Below are positions 33,504 to 45,964 of a DNA stretch of 64,000 nt, piece after piece (the first letter of the stretch is position 1; each line of letters starts with the position of its first letter). The notes beneath the pieces were generated by a model. It was not told the origin of the DNA, made no database searches, and saw only the letters and a list, made by a program, of their open reading frames with translations. Both the position numbers and the translations under genes were made by a program. The stretch comes from Gnomoniopsis sp. IMI 355080. Its lineage: Eukaryota; Ascomycota; Sordariomycetes; Diaporthales; Gnomoniaceae. The stretch covers positions 62,001-126,000 of the forward strand of contig JAPEVC010000089.1 in assembly GCA_027946555.1 (NCBI GenBank), in the 5' to 3' direction.

Positions 33504-35651
33504 TTTCGAATTCAAATGGCGAAAAGCAATACTCCGCGGCAAATTCAACACTTCATCTCCGTCGAACAAGTCCTCGACGAATTGGGGCCTGGTAGCACTG
33601 GTGAATAAAACCTTCAATGTAGCATCGATGTGCCCTTGCCTCCGCAAGTCAACGAGACATGTGATTATCGATCTGGTCTCTTCGCAGTCCTTCGCAGTCC
33701 GTGAGAAGAAATTAATGCCATCCACTACGACAATAACGAATATGTTGGCGGGAAGTGAAGTAACCAGATTTTCGAAGGCCAAAAGAAAATTACTGATATC
33801 TCCGCCACTCATGTCTTGCCAGCAGAGCTGGACTGCCTCTTCTGAAAAGATATAACGGCCGCGATCAAGAAGCTGCAGAATCAAATTCATTATCAACTTA
33901 TTAGAAGTGGACACAACATCCCGTCTTCGATGGTGCCCACAGAAGAAAGCGATGGGAATGATAAAAGTCTCGTCGTTCACGGGCTTCCGTGAAACTTCGT
34001 TGGACCGCAGCATCTGGCTGACGATCTGTGCGCTGGCCAAAGAGACCGCAGACTCCGGTTGAGGGATAGTGCGGCCATGTATGAGCAACAGGGATGTTTC
34101 GTCGACAAGTGCCCATGCAGAAAGAATACTGCTGGAGAGAATCGCGGAGAGTCGATCATAATCAACAACTCGTCTTCCTGGGCGAGAGATAACGCCGATA
34201 AGATAGTCGATATCATCATGAAGTAGATCCACGTTGTATGCGTATTCTTCCAAGATCTCATTGACCATTTCACTGCAGTCTAATCTTTTTCGAGCGGACT
34301 CCAGCTGTGGCTGTGGCTGTGTCTCCAAAATGCGTCGCATTGCTTCAAGATTTGAGTCAGCATGACAACTCACTTGAGCTAGTGTAGTTGTGGGCTGGAC
34401 AATGGACCTACTGGCTTCATGTGAGGAGACTAGAAGGGGGATTAGAGCCTCAAGAGCCTGGCCTCGAGCCGCGACTTCTGCTAAGATTGACATCATTTGA
34501 GACCGTGAGGCTTGAGAATTCTCTTCCATTCCAAGAAGCATTGCACCAATCTGTGAGAATTTCTGCTCCTGATGAACCAGTGCGAATTGGTCGAAGTTTA
34601 TTTGGAAAGCTGCCATTAGCTTTGCTGCATGACTTCGGAACCGTTCTGCTTTAACAAGCACTTCTTTGCGAAGAGCCAAAAGACCCGTTGTGAGTCCTGT
34701 TGGGTTGACTAGAGTCTTCAACCCAGTGCCTATCACAAGGAGTTAGTCAAGTTACTCACTGATCTAAGGCGGGAACCTTGATTAACATTGCAATGCTCAA
34801 GAAATCGCTAGTGCGATGAAGGACATCTGGACCTTCGGGAATTAGCATACCAAATGTACCCTTGACAAGCCAGCTCAGAATATGTTTCAACAATCTGAAA
34901 ATTGACTCAAAGAGGGCAGCTGTGCGTTGATGCAGCTCCTCGTCACGACCGAACCATTTAATATTGGCCACACGGTCGGTGAGAATGAATGGGAGCTCCT
35001 CCAGTGTGTCATAAACTTCCTTTCGGTGCGTTTCTGTGCCCTTGAGGGCAGAGAAGATGATTCCCAGTGCGCCACGCAGCGTAGATCCACACCCCAGTGC
35101 ATCGTCCGGTATCAACGAGACAAATGTCTCGCCCTTCTCTATGTGCGTACATAGCTTTCGAAAGCGGGACTTCAACTTGCCCAAGGAGCCGGGAGCACTC
35201 TTGTCCGTGACCTCAGTCATGCGTTCCAACTCGTTGCAACTGGAGACAACAGCTTCACTGACATCACTCCATCTATGTGGAATCACCACAGTGAATTCAG
35301 GCTGTCTCAGTTTTTTCCTTTGTTTGTTTACAGTAGCAATGAAATCATTTTGCGCCTCAATGCAAGACCCGTAGATCTCCGCGAGGTTGCTAGGTACGCA
35401 TCAGTGTCCGCTCACGACGCATGGGGGGAGAGAACAAGAAAATGCGTTCTGCCATGGACTCACCCTAAAATATCCCCGCTTAGGCACTCGGGATCAGCGC
35501 TAGGACCTTCAGCATTGACGATAATACCACTGCCAGGCGTGGCCAAGAGGGCAGGGTGTATATTGCCGTCAAGTGATGTTACCATAAACTCGGCGACTTC
35601 TGCATGATTCACTGCTTGAACAGCGTTCCGGTGGGATTCTCGTCGACTCAT
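33441..35651 (-). CDS. STAND/NLR-like fungal protein lacking a visible P-loop
   Basis: Minus strand. Exon 1 35651-35464 (ATG MSRRESHRN), intron 35463-35390 (GTGAGT...CCTAG, 74 nt), then a frame to about 34756 and a third frame 34736-33441. The N-terminal part (NLAEIYGSCIEAQNDF, FRKLCTHIEKGETFVSLIPDD, GSTLRGALGIIFSAL, HILSWLVKGTF) matches the helical N-terminal domain common in fungal NACHT/NLR-like proteins. The C-terminal half (IPIAFFCGHHRRRDVVS, LIMNLILQLLDRG, FENLVTSLPANIFVIVVVDGINFF) looks like a NACHT-type NTPase core with a Walker-B-like VVVDGI but no GxxxxGK[ST] P-loop. A coiled-coil-like middle links them. At 34770-34736 the GTGAGT donor leaves two bases, while every nearby acceptor needs one, so the junction is unresolved. 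That may mean a frameshift. Such proteins sense non-self or stress in fungi; that is family knowledge. Confidence 0.65.
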
Positions 35652-36674
35652 TTTGTAAGAGCTTATGCACGACGTGCCCATGTGGTGATGGCTTGGGGGT
35701 AATGACGAAAACGACTTGTTCCCGTAAGACTTGCGAGCTGGAAACAAATGCCAACCTGTGCAGGCTGCTCAGATTCGTTTTCCCGACTCCAGTGGTAGCA
35801 TAAGGGTCCGGAAACGAGTTATTCTAGCTGAAAGCGAGAATCACGCGGAAAGGAACCTTCCGATAACTAGGAAGATAGCCTGGCGTCTGAAGGAAGACGT
35901 GATCCACAGTTTGACATTCCGTGTGTCGTGCTCTTGGCCCTCACCCGCGGATATAATGTGTGACACGACAGACACAGATGCAGTCAGCTCGCGGGGTTGC
36001 CCTCGCGACTTTAAGCGACATGCAAGATAAGTAATTGTAGCGAATTGGAAGTTGGCACGTGAACCTCGTGTCTGGACTTTTACCTTTTGATCCCCGACAA
36101 TTGGTGACACAGGCACCTATGGACACTGTGTAAGCCTGCGATTGGGCACCTATTCTGGTATCTCGCATTTTCCGGCGGTTACGTCCAAGCATACTGGAAT
36201 CGAGATACGGCTTCCACGGCAATAAGGCAGGCTGAGGAATATTGACGACATGCGGGCTCTCAAAGGTGTCTCCAGTCCATCGCTGACCAGGTGCAAAGTG
36301 GATACCTATTGATGACCGTTCAACTTCGAGTTGCCTCATTCGGACGTGATTGGCAACTAAAAATAGCTATCTGGGCCGCTGTGGCTCACTGTATTTCCGT
36401 GCATCTAGACAGCGAGTTGTCCGGATGGAATTACCTACGTTCCATCTAGGTAGGTCGAGTGCAAGTGAATGTCAGCACCCGTGGGCTTAGGCACTTTTGC
36501 GACCTATATAAACATATGGGGGCCTTGCCGTGCGACATTTGGTTGGAAATTTCAATGCACCTGAACATATTCAAATGCCAACTGTTTCTTGCTGACCAGT
36601 GGTAGCTCCATTTTACCAATACTAGCACCAGGTTAGTAGAACCAAAGTGTGCTTTTCAGTACAATACTGCCGGT
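35652..36674. promoter_or_regulatory. Divergent region between STAND-like and AAA genes
   Basis: The two genes diverge, so both promoters lie here. The frame upstream of 35651 stays open to about 35747 without ATG and ends at an acceptor-like TTTCCAG, so an extra 5' exon of the STAND-like gene is possible. Nothing else was recognised. Confidence 0.4.
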
Positions 36675-39600
36675 ATGGCGTCCGAAGATTTGACCAGCAC
36701 TTGCCAAAAGCACACTGCTTCCATGGAGCTCCCTGGTGCATCTGAGCTCAATGTGCCATCTGAGCCCCAAAAGTCGACCCACGAGACTGAGGAATCCAAA
36801 TTCGCCAACGTGGAGTCTGATCCGTCCACCGAGGCCACCATACAGATCCAGGAAATTACGGCGGCGGAGCAGACCGAGTCCACCAAGCCGACCGATAAGG
36901 CGACTTCCTCCAACTCTGATGTAGGCGAGGCCGCGAAAAGCCCAATAACTCAGTTAAGCAGCGAAGAAATCACTTTGGCTCAAGATATATCTGGTTTCTT
37001 GAAGTCTATCGCGCCATGGAAAGCCCTCATGCCTTCGCAACTATCTGGGAGAATGGAAAAATTGCAAGAACGGACAGAGGCTCTGGAACAGCCTAAGACT
37101 GATGAGTATGGTGGTCCCTTGAATCGTCATTAACCCTAGGCTTAGGCTACACCTGAATCTCCGCAGCTGGCTCAAAAGACGCTAGGTTCTAACAACATGT
37201 AGGTTTAGGAAGCTATACAGGCGGAAATGGGATTCTACCGTCAAGCATATGACAATGCAGGATTGGGCGAAGAATATTGACAGCGAGTACGACTCTGAAG
37301 ACGAGAAAGCGCCGAATGCACCAGTCATGAAAGCATACTATCGAGGTATTTTCTCTTCCCTGTCATCCCGAAGTCGATGTCTGAGCCTACTTTGTTCCAG
37401 GGTGTCCGATGTACGTGGCGAACTTCAACCTAATATGAGAACGTATCCCAGACACAACACTACTGCAGCGAGTTCAAATTGATTCATGGGAACTCTGTGA
37501 AGAACTTGCAAAGGCCACCTTGGTCACAGGACTAGACGATGAGCCAATACTGTAAGCCTCTTCCGACATATCCTTCAGGTCTGTGTGCATGAACTCCGGC
37601 TTTTACCAAAACTTACCTGTGTGCTGTAGTATAGCCAGCCCATTCAAGGTATTTCCCAATTCCAGACCGCCAGACCCAACACCTGACGGTTGTGATCTCA
37701 GTCTCTTCCTGAGGGTTGAAGATACCTAGGTACTAACTTCTTGGCAAGCTTCTTGTTAGCTTCGTGCCGCAGGTGGAAATCCGCCTCAAGGAGCTGTCAG
37801 TGGAACTCGAGGATGCTAAGTCGAAGCTTCAAGAAATGGAGACTGGGGGCCCTCCTGTGATCACAAACAATCAGCCCAACAACACCATCGACGCTGAGCG
37901 CAAGGCGACCGAGAAAAAGAAAGCCGTTGAAGACGCAAAGCAACATGAAGTCGATATTACAGAGAGACTTGCATATTTACAGTGTTATCACGATTTCGTG
38001 CAAAGGGGATTGTCTGATCGTCTCGAACTCAGGGAGAAAGCTGCGAACGGGACCCTAAAAACGGTGGCTTTCGCAGACCTCTGGCTCATTTTCCGACCGG
38101 GAGATATCGTATTTGAGGACCAAGAATCATTTAAACAGATGAGCAGGGTGTTTCACGTGACTGGTGGACAGTACATAAGGCGCAGACTTGACTCGAGAGA
38201 GTACGACTCAGTGCAAAGGGCGATGGCTTCCAGGCACCGACACCGACATGATGGCGACTCTTCGGACGAGGAAGAAGAGGCTCCTGAAACAACACTTACA
38301 GTCGGATCTTGGACCTCATTTAGCATCGATACATTCGTAATGGCGTTCGATGGGACCAAGATTGGGCCTGTAAGAGAACGACAGGTCATTCATCATTTCG
38401 AAGGTGAAATGTCCATATTGGACCTTGATGTGGTTCCCATTCGTTTTCGCAGCGACCAAGATAGTTTGCTCCAGGAAATGAAACAACGCGGAGAAAGACT
38501 CGTTACACAAAAGGGACACAAGAGCTATCGAGGACAGGCACGCGAAATAGGATCACCGCCGGGGAGTGCAGGTCGAACCCTCCAGAGTGACGTCTTCATC
38601 GATCCTAGCACCTATTACCGGACTCACCCTAGTCGCAAGCCCAACCTTGGACCCAGACATCTTTCCAGGAGTGCGATACTCATGGTTGAAGAGGATGAAA
38701 GTGTTCAACACCAAGGATATGTCAGAGTCCTACACGGAAGCCAAGTCGATGCAAGAGCAGCGGAAGATTTTCTAGGTGAAAACTTTCAGAGCTTACGAAC
38801 TATTCCAATATCTGAGATCGACCATTACCCGGACCACCTGCGTCTGCTAACCCCCACAGCCATGGGATACGCATTCCAGACCAGAGAGTGGTGTAAGTCC
38901 CAGCAGCCGGTGATTGCAATGCCACATCATCGTAATCAGAAGCTCACCACTGACAGTCCACAGACGCACTAGATGTCGATTCCTTGCAAAATATCGATCA
39001 CAGCGACGAAGCACGCACCTCAGGTTGGAAAGACTTGATTATCCCGGAAGAATACCGAGAGATTCTGGTCGCGCTCGTTGACAATCACACCTCGGACCAG
39101 GAGGCCGAGCCAGGACACGATCAAAATTTGGCCAAACCTGACAACAGGCCCCAAGCGCAGATTGACCTAATCAGGGGCAAAGGCGAAGGACTCATTATGT
39201 TATTACACGGGCCACCCGGATCTGGCAAAACAAGCACTGCGGAAACGATTGCAGCGTATACCAATCGTCCACTATACGCAATCACATGTGGTGATCTTGG
39301 CACGACTCCTAATGAAGTGGAAATGCATCTCAATGATCATATGGAGAGGGCCGGCAAATGGGGTTGTGTCCTTCTCCTTGACGAAGCTGACGTCTTCTTG
39401 GAGAAACGGAGCTGGCATGACATGCAGAGAAACGCCTTGGTCTCAGGTAAGTACTAAACAGTCCCAGTTTCGTCACAGGTCATGAACTCACAACATGTTC
39501 TTGCATAGTCTTTCTTCGAATACTAGAGTACTACTCAGGCATCCTGTTCCTCACCACGAATCGAATTGGCGTTATTGACGAAGCCTTCAAGTCACGAATC

Positions 39601-40296
39601 CATATTGTTATGCAATATCCTCGAATTGACTTATCATCGACCCTGAAGATGTGGGATAATATTATGAATCGTCTGGAACAAGACAATGAGAAGTCCGACC
39701 TTAAGATCGTGTTTGACCGTCAGGCACTACTCAAATACGCCGAGACTCATTTCCATCAGCAGGATAGCGAAGATAAGCGATGGAACGGGCGTCAGATACG
39801 GAATGCCTTCCAATCAGCGTTGGCCCTTGGGAATTACGATCGTATTCGGCTACGTCGAGGGGCTCCTGAGGCAGATCGCGATAAGAAGAAGTTTATGAAA
39901 GTAAAGTTGAGTAAGGTCAACTTCAAGAAGATTGCTGAGACCGCAAGAGACTTCGAGGACTATATTCTCAACCTAAGAGGAGAGGACAGTTCCCTAGCCT
40001 TGAATGACGAGGTGCGAGATGACAAATTCGACCCAAAAGTGGAAGAGACTCGAGCACCTGCCGCAACTCCGACTCGGAGGAATATGCAATTTCCTCTCAG
40101 AGACAGTCGCTTAGTGCTTACCCCGGAATCATCTGAACCAGGTAGAAGACGATTGGAGAAGAAATCTATAACTGTGTTAAGGTCAAACATTGTTAGTAGT
40201 AAGCAAGTAAGGCAGCATAAGCGTGAAAGCGACTCGGATATTAAAGAGGACTTATCACAGGAGGAATTTGAAGGAGATGACGAGGAGGAGGGTTAA
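36675..40296 (+). CDS. AAA+ ATPase with fungal N-terminal domain, multi-exon
   Basis: Best model: exons 36675-37105, 37209-37345, 37440-37551, 37630-37648, 37749-38892, 38964-39446 and 39509-40296. The AAA module has Walker A GPPGSGKT (~39210), Walker B LLLDEADVFL (~39375) and sensor-1/arginine-finger region FLTTNR...AFKSRIHI. Upstream, VPQVEIRLKELSVELEDAKSKL is coiled coil, followed by WLIFRPGDIVF, YPDHLRLL and W-x-LDVDSL, the usual lead-in domain of fungal AAA proteins labelled DUF7025-type. The N-terminus is acidic and the C-terminus is charged, probably disordered. Exon 4 is only 19 nt (encoding IASPFK). Exon 3 depends on a weak acceptor at 37439. With the better acceptor at 37400 the reading PMYVANFNLI runs into an in-frame TGA at 37437-37439. 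A second frame around 37209-37270 (EAIQAEMGFYRQAYDN) is also protein-like. The gene may be slightly damaged. The role is unknown; relatives are remodelling ATPases. Confidence 0.75.
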
Positions 40297-41083
40297 GAAA
40301 GCTTGAAGTATACTGTTCTTATTTAATAAAATCTATTTATTTAATATCTGCTTTTTTTCGCTATTAAACTAATATTTAATATAATTAATTAAGAAGATCT
40401 CCTTATAGTATTAAATATTCCTATTATTTAACCCGTTCTAAATTAAAATAAAGCTAGTATTATTTAGCTTATATTATTTAGCTTATATTATTTATGTTGG
40501 ATGCCAGTATAGCCCGGGAGGCACAAGCCGGTGGGATATATATGCGATTGGCTGACTAAGTATAAAGGCGCTTTAAGCATTAGTGAAATAATAAAGAGCT
40601 AGATTTAGTATTAGAATAGTGCTAGATTTATATCAGAAAGATATTAGATTTCTTCCCTAGATAATCAGCAATACACAGCATTCTGGCCAATATTAACCCT
40701 CATCTCATGCCCTGCATTCTAACATATAGTAATATAGAGTTTCTCAGTCGAGGCAATTCTTACATCTTGCAATACCAAATTGGGATGTATTTTCTGGCTC
40801 GCGTCGTTCTAACTCAGTGGAATCATTTTGCACTACTTTACTTCAATTGTAGCCCGTTTCCTCAGAAGGGTTTGGGAGTTGCATGAGACATTTATATGAT
40901 GCTGAACACATGACTATGTACCCTCGTATTCTGGTGTGCCCTACCGAAACCAACCAGGAAATAGCTCTCGTGGAATGTATCCAAGACTCGAAGGAATAAT
41001 CACCATGCTGTGGGCCTACGCAGGCATAAAGGGCTGGCGATTCGTTAAGTACTCATTGGATAAATACCTATCTCCAACGCCCT
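40297..41083. other. AT-rich intergenic region
   Basis: 40300-40490 is AT-rich with repeated TTATATTATTTAGC units. It is followed by a possible solo LTR (40495-40676). No gene. Confidence 0.5.
40495..40676. repeat. Possible solo LTR
   Basis: A 182-bp block that starts TGTTGGATGCC and ends AATACACA, i.e. TG...CA termini of LTR elements, set between AT-rich sequences. There is no second copy in the window and no clear target-site duplication, so this is tentative. Confidence 0.3.
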
Positions 41084-43645
41084 TCATAACTCACTCCCTT
41101 CCAACAGCGACCAATACGCCGTATCCACTCCCTGCAGAGCCCAATCTTCCCCATCAGCCAAGAAATCTGGGTGCTGTTCCGATCCAGGGCCGTCTAGAAC
41201 AGAGGGACGCAATGCAGGAGCTTGGGTCTCATACGGCGCGAAATGTAAGAAGCTAACATCCGAGTCAACTGGCGTGTCTCTCTCAACGCTACGCCCGAGT
41301 AGACGCTGCTCTTGTGTGGGCGAGCCAATAGCCATCCTTTCCAACGCACCTGTCGCCGAGGAAGGATGTCGACGATGCCCGCCTTGCCACTCCGTACAAG
41401 ATGCCGCCCCAGAATCATGAGGCATGGTAATGCTGACCGCGCCCATGAATGGCACATTGAACTGCACCTCGCGCGCCGTCTCTGTCCGTGTCTCTCCCTC
41501 TGGCTGTCTTCCGAGTTCCCCAGCAGCCCCTCTCAGAATTGGGGCTAATAGGTCAATGATGCAAACAGCTTCTCTACTTAATCGATCCCCGCTTGCACGT
41601 GCAATATGCTCCATGCGGCTTTTGGTACTATCAACCAAAACAATGTCCTGTCGAATCCTCTCATGGTCCCAAATCTCGCTCCGACGCTTGCCGAGATAGC
41701 AAAGGCACAGCGTCATGGAGGCCATCAGCCCCGCGTAGTCCACCCGGCGGCAGCTGTAGGCGCTGACGCTGTGCGTCCGGATGATGAGGAATCGGCTGAG
41801 CAAATCGCGCGCAGCTGTCGTGCAGGCGGTCTTAGAGTAGTCGTACCGCGGCGAGCCATTGTCGCGCAACATATACGGCACATGGAGCAAGAGAACGAGG
41901 GTGAAGTGGTGGATCTGCGCTATAGTCTTGGCTGTAGCATCCCAGAGGGTGTCGTGGGTGGAAAAGAGGTCTAGATGAGGCTTATCCCACCAGTCAGGTG
42001 GCACCTGTCTCGCCGCTGCTTCGAGCTCCAGGTCGATCTCTTGCGTGAGCGCGTATATGCTGAGGTGGCGGGCAGGGTCTCGTTGGTGGCTTGCATTTCG
42101 CTCGCCAATGCGCGCTGAGAGAGCGGCGTGAACTTCCTCCAGGCGGTCCATAGGGCTGTTGGGGTCAGCTATGGTCGGCAGGACAATGCCTTGGCTCCCA
42201 GTGGGCAGGCCAAGTAGGAGTGAAAGATAGCGCTCCCAGGAGACGACCTTGGACCACAATACGCCAGCTGAAGTTCGGCGGTGGGGGTTGGTGTTGGGGT
42301 CGCAGGATCGAAATGCGACGGAATGGCCCTTGTCGATGCCTATCATCTGTGCCAAACTCAGCGCTCTCCGGGCAGTGATCCAGGCTTTGCGCAAGTTCCC
42401 ACCGTTGGCTTGGTAGAAACCCTGGAGAATGAGGCATTCTATGCCTTCTGCGTAGCCAATCAGGTCATCGTTGGAGGTAACGAGCGTGCACGTGTTTGAT
42501 AATCGATTCATCGTGTCACTCATGGGAGCATCTGTGCCCAATGTATCCCAGTCAAACCCCGGCGGGAGTTGCTGAATGCAGATGAGGACTTGCAAGGCGC
42601 GCTTGGCCAGGGAAAGAGGATGAGCAGTCACAGGGGGCATGATTGAAACAGACGCTGGGGTCTCGGGTCTGCCATCACGTCTCTCAGCCTCACTATAACA
42701 CATGGCCACAACGTAAGAGGCACCTGGACTTGCTGCGAAAATGGCGTCAATTGCAGCTTGTGGAGGAACAACAGTGCGTAGAGTGTTGCAAACCCAGAAG
42801 TGCTTATTAAGAGGAGGCAGGATTGCTGCACCAGTATTTGGCATTGGTCGAGAACTTCCTCGCTGAGGCGTCACGGCGGCGGTTGCTGTGGGCGTAGCAG
42901 GTGTTGGCATTTGTCCGGATTCAGATGGTCCACGTCGATGAACAGACTCGTGACGCATCGCAAGTAGTGCGGCGATAGGTCCTTCGCTTGCTGCTGCTGT
43001 GTCCAAGACATCGACAGAAGATCCTCTGCGTTCGGTGGAGCCATCACCGTGCAAGGAGCCGGAAAGACTGCGACGGGCTTCCTGCGGCTGCGGCTGGCCT
43101 GAGCCTGAGCTTGGCCCTGGTACTGGTATATCCGCCTCGTCTGGGACGATTTTATCCACCAAGCGCTCCATCATCTGTTCAAGCCTGTCCAAGCGCCTGG
43201 CCAGCGGAGGCTCTGACTTGTGTCCAGGATCGGCAGCAGTGTCATCGGCAAACTCCTGGCTGCGGCACGTTGTGCCTCGCTGCTTGCAGCCGATGCATGT
43301 TGTATCTTCTGGTGTGTCAAACTGACACTTGATTTTTCTCCTCCGACCTGTCGAAATAAGTTAGATGTCTAGTGCCTTCAGCTAAAGGTGAGCATCAAGT
43401 CTTCAGCCTCAAGTCCGCTGGTGTGCTTCAGGACAATCCTCACTGATGCCGAAAGACCTAGAACTACTCCGAGACTTGTATCTAAACAGCGGCTGCGCGC
43501 TCTGTAGGGTGGGAGAGGGGGTGGGAGCGTGTGACGTTGTTTAGCAAAAAGGGCAGAGCTTACATTCCCAGCAGCTCCTGGTCCCTTTCCTCACCTTCCG
43601 CCGCTTTGTAGGTGGCTCTGCGCTTTCCTCCCCGGGACCCGACAT
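41084..43645 (-). CDS. Zn2Cys6 transcription factor (1)
   Basis: Exon 1 43645-43564 and exon 2 43347-41084, with a 216-nt intron (GTAAGC...CGACAG), give 781 residues. Splicing rebuilds a complete binuclear zinc cluster: Cys 25, 28, 35, 45, 48 and 55, spaced C2C6C9C2C6C (SCWECRRRKIKC ... TCIGCKQRGTTC). A basic KRRKVRK precedes it. Next come a linker, a heptad-like LDRLEQMMERLVDKIV that may dimerise, and a fungal-specific regulatory domain around 230-600 (LAKRALQVLICIQQL, GFYQANGGNLRKAWITARRALSLAQMIGI, WERYLSLLLGLP). The C-terminus is acidic with an aromatic motif AYWSLLEG. The open frame continues upstream of 43645 to an acceptor-like CAG near 43747, so an additional 5' exon is possible. The targets are unknown. 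Confidence 0.85.
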
Positions 43646-43765
43646 GTGCTGCTGCGGCGTGTTGTGTTCGGCCGAAAACCGGACGAACGGGGCTCCGAAG
43701 ATTGCGCCTAAGGTCTTGTCGGAGGATGGTGGTGTGCAGAATCCTGGACAAGAAATGGACAGCTA

Positions 43766-44748
43766 CTAGTCTGAGATGCAGCTAAAAGGGGCGCAAAGTT
43801 CAGCCTTTGAAAGAAACATCGGAGGAGGTGTTCGTGGTCCGTGAGATATTTGTTTCGTCAGCCCGTCCGTACGCTGTTGTTGACCTGGGTCCCGATATGG
43901 TAGGTCAGACGCCGAGGCGCCGACATCCAGAATCTCCGCACAACTACCAGCCAGCCTCTTCGCCTGTATATGGTATCTCCTGTTCCCAGCTGCCCTGTTG
44001 TTGAAAATCTCGATAGGCGCTTTCCCTTCCCCTGCTTCACCCATGTTCTCGACACGGCGTATATCTCGTTGGGCTTCCAGCTTGACCCGGGATACAGTCT
44101 ACGTACCATGTTTACCCAGGAAGCTGGTTGTGTTCCGTAGCTGAGTTATCAGCCGGCTTATCACGTCGACGACCGCCATCACGGAGAACTCTTCGTCGGG
44201 GAATTTTCGAGGCACTCCCGATATCCAAGTGTCCAGATCGATCAGACAGAACCCCACGGACGGATCAGTATGCTGCATGCTAAGTACCGCATGCATGCAG
44301 TCGACATCAGAAAGAGGGGAACGAAATATTGAGTACCCATGTTCATGGACATGGGCAGTTGAGCATCTCTAGCTCTGGCGGATGGGGAAAGTTGCTGCGA
44401 GCTTCTGCTTTGAGCGAGAACAGGGCCCGGCGCGGCCATTAATGTGATTATATACCTGCCAGTAGGGTTCGGCGTACGATTCGGCGATACGTCAGCTGGA
44501 TTTGATGGGTCGCTAAGCCCTGGCGCATTAGAGTTTATGCTCATGAGGGTTGTTGTCTGCAGCTTTGTGCAGACGTCGTGCATTGAGAATTCGAATTGGC
44601 TGCAGTTCTCGGTAGGTCTTCGGAATGCCCGCGGCGTTTGACTTGTTATCCGCGGGCACTCGGGACAAGGCCGAGAGTTGATCTCTGTTGATGCACAACG
44701 ACATCGTAGCAGGTTTCCAACATTGATACCTGGATGAGGAACATGCAT
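43766..44748 (-). pseudogene. Broken unidentified gene
   Basis: Three minus-strand pieces look coding and lie in order. 44748-44330 holds GNLLRCRCASTE, PCPECP and CSQFEFSMHDVCTKL. 44320-44102, one frame over, holds DVDCMHAVLSMQHTDPSVGF, LIDLDTWISGVPRKFPDEEFSVMAVVDVISRLITQL. 44098-43766 is in the same frame beyond a TAG at 44101-44099 (VSRVKLEAQRDIRRVENM, LAGSCAEILD). The stop at 44099-44101 has no intron around it that restores the frame. The middle helical part resembles the C-terminal part of fungal regulators of secondary metabolism, but I cannot name it. Probably decayed. Confidence 0.45.
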
Positions 44749-44875
44749 AAAGACAACCTCTATTCAATAAGCTCGTCTAAATCCGACAGAGAGGGACCGA
44801 TGTTGGTACACATAGCACAGCGAATCTGCTGGCAGTGACCCACTGCGGTGACCATACCTTATCGGTACTCATACA

Positions 44876-45964
44876 TCAACTGTCAACATCCAAAAACTCA
44901 AGCAATCTTGCCACGCCTTGTTCGTCACCTTCCATGGTTTCTTGCAAATTCTCATCCACCCAACCATCTGTCCAACCGCCCCCAAAGTCTATTAGCCACG
45001 CATCATTATTCAAGTCGATAACGACGTTGCTTGGCTTCGCGTCTCCCCAGACTACATCGACGCTGTGGAGGGTCCTGACCGTTGCTTGGATCTGACCTGC
45101 CCACTTCTCTCGCAAGTCCCGTCGAGCGTCGAGACCACAAGACTCGGCGTCCTCGAGATCCCGGAGACTGTGGTGGGAGGGCACCCAATCCCGCAACAGG
45201 CCCAAAATGACCCCTGTATCCGGATGCTCCACGTATCCTTTCAGGGCCGGGACTCTTAAAGCTGCCGTGTGGCTTGCTACACCCTCAAGAGCCCGTGAAA
45301 TTCTGTGCAGGCAGTCCATCTCTCGCTCCAGGCTCGGGTTCCTCAGCCCATCTCTTCTGGCTTTACATAGAAATTTTTGATCTTGGCCAACGACTGTAGC
45401 TAAACACACCGTGCCGCCGCCGCTACTGTATTCCTCGACGACGTGAACTTGATGCGTTGAGTATCGCGGTAATGAATTGTCAGCTTTGACTACCGACGAA
45501 TGATCCAGCAAAGCCTGGCCATCGTCGAAAGAGATTGCATATGCTTCGTCTGCTCCGACTGGGACAAGGGTTAATCCGATTCCCGGACCCGTCGACTGCA
45601 GTCGATAATACGATGTCTTCGGGTACAGAATGTTGTGCAGTGTCGATGTGTGATTTGAGTGAGCTGAAATGTTGGCTGTGTCCTGAGCTTTCAGAATGAT
45701 GGTCTCGGCTGCTTGGTAAATTGGGTCGAGGGCCTTATCCTCCAACTCTTGCTGTTCGTCGTAATTGTCGGTCATCAAAGATCGACCAAGAAGCCTAATG
45801 ATCTGGTCGACTAGTGGCAAGCTTCCTATCAGCTCGTCAGGGGCTTCTGTCTGAATTGATCTGAAGAGGGATATGACAATGCGCTCGCCACTATTCTCCA
45901 GCCGAAAAGTGACCTGGGCGCCTTCGTGGTCGTCAAGGTCGCCAAGTATTTCCACCACTTCCAT
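44876..45964 (-). CDS. Atypical protein-kinase-like protein
   Basis: One exon, 362 residues. The C-terminal half carries a degenerate kinase/phosphotransferase core: EREMDCLHRISRAL (C-helix-like), a hinge near LLRDWVPSH, the catalytic loop VVWGDAKPSNVVID (~302), where WGD replaces HRD, and the metal-binding DFGGGWTDGWVD (~322). The upstream lysine strand is FLCKARRD (~205). The N-terminal ~180 residues have no clear domain. This arrangement is typical of a large fungal family of kinase-like proteins of unknown substrate. The Asp residues needed for phosphotransfer are present, so activity is possible. It lies alone between two unrelated loci. Confidence 0.75.
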   Translation of the reverse strand: MEVVEILGDLDDHEGAQVTFRLENSGERIVISLFRSIQTEAPDELIGSLPLVDQIIRLLGRSLMTDNYDEQQELEDKALDPIYQAAETIILKAQDTANISAHSNHTSTLHNILYPKTSYYRLQSTGPGIGLTLVPVGADEAYAISFDDGQALLDHSSVVKADNSLPRYSTHQVHVVEEYSSGGGTVCLATVVGQDQKFLCKARRDGLRNPSLEREMDCLHRISRALEGVASHTAALRVPALKGYVEHPDTGVILGLLRDWVPSHHSLRDLEDAESCGLDARRDLREKWAGQIQATVRTLHSVDVVWGDAKPSNVVIDLNNDAWLIDFGGGWTDGWVDENLQETMEGDEQGVARLLEFLDVDS

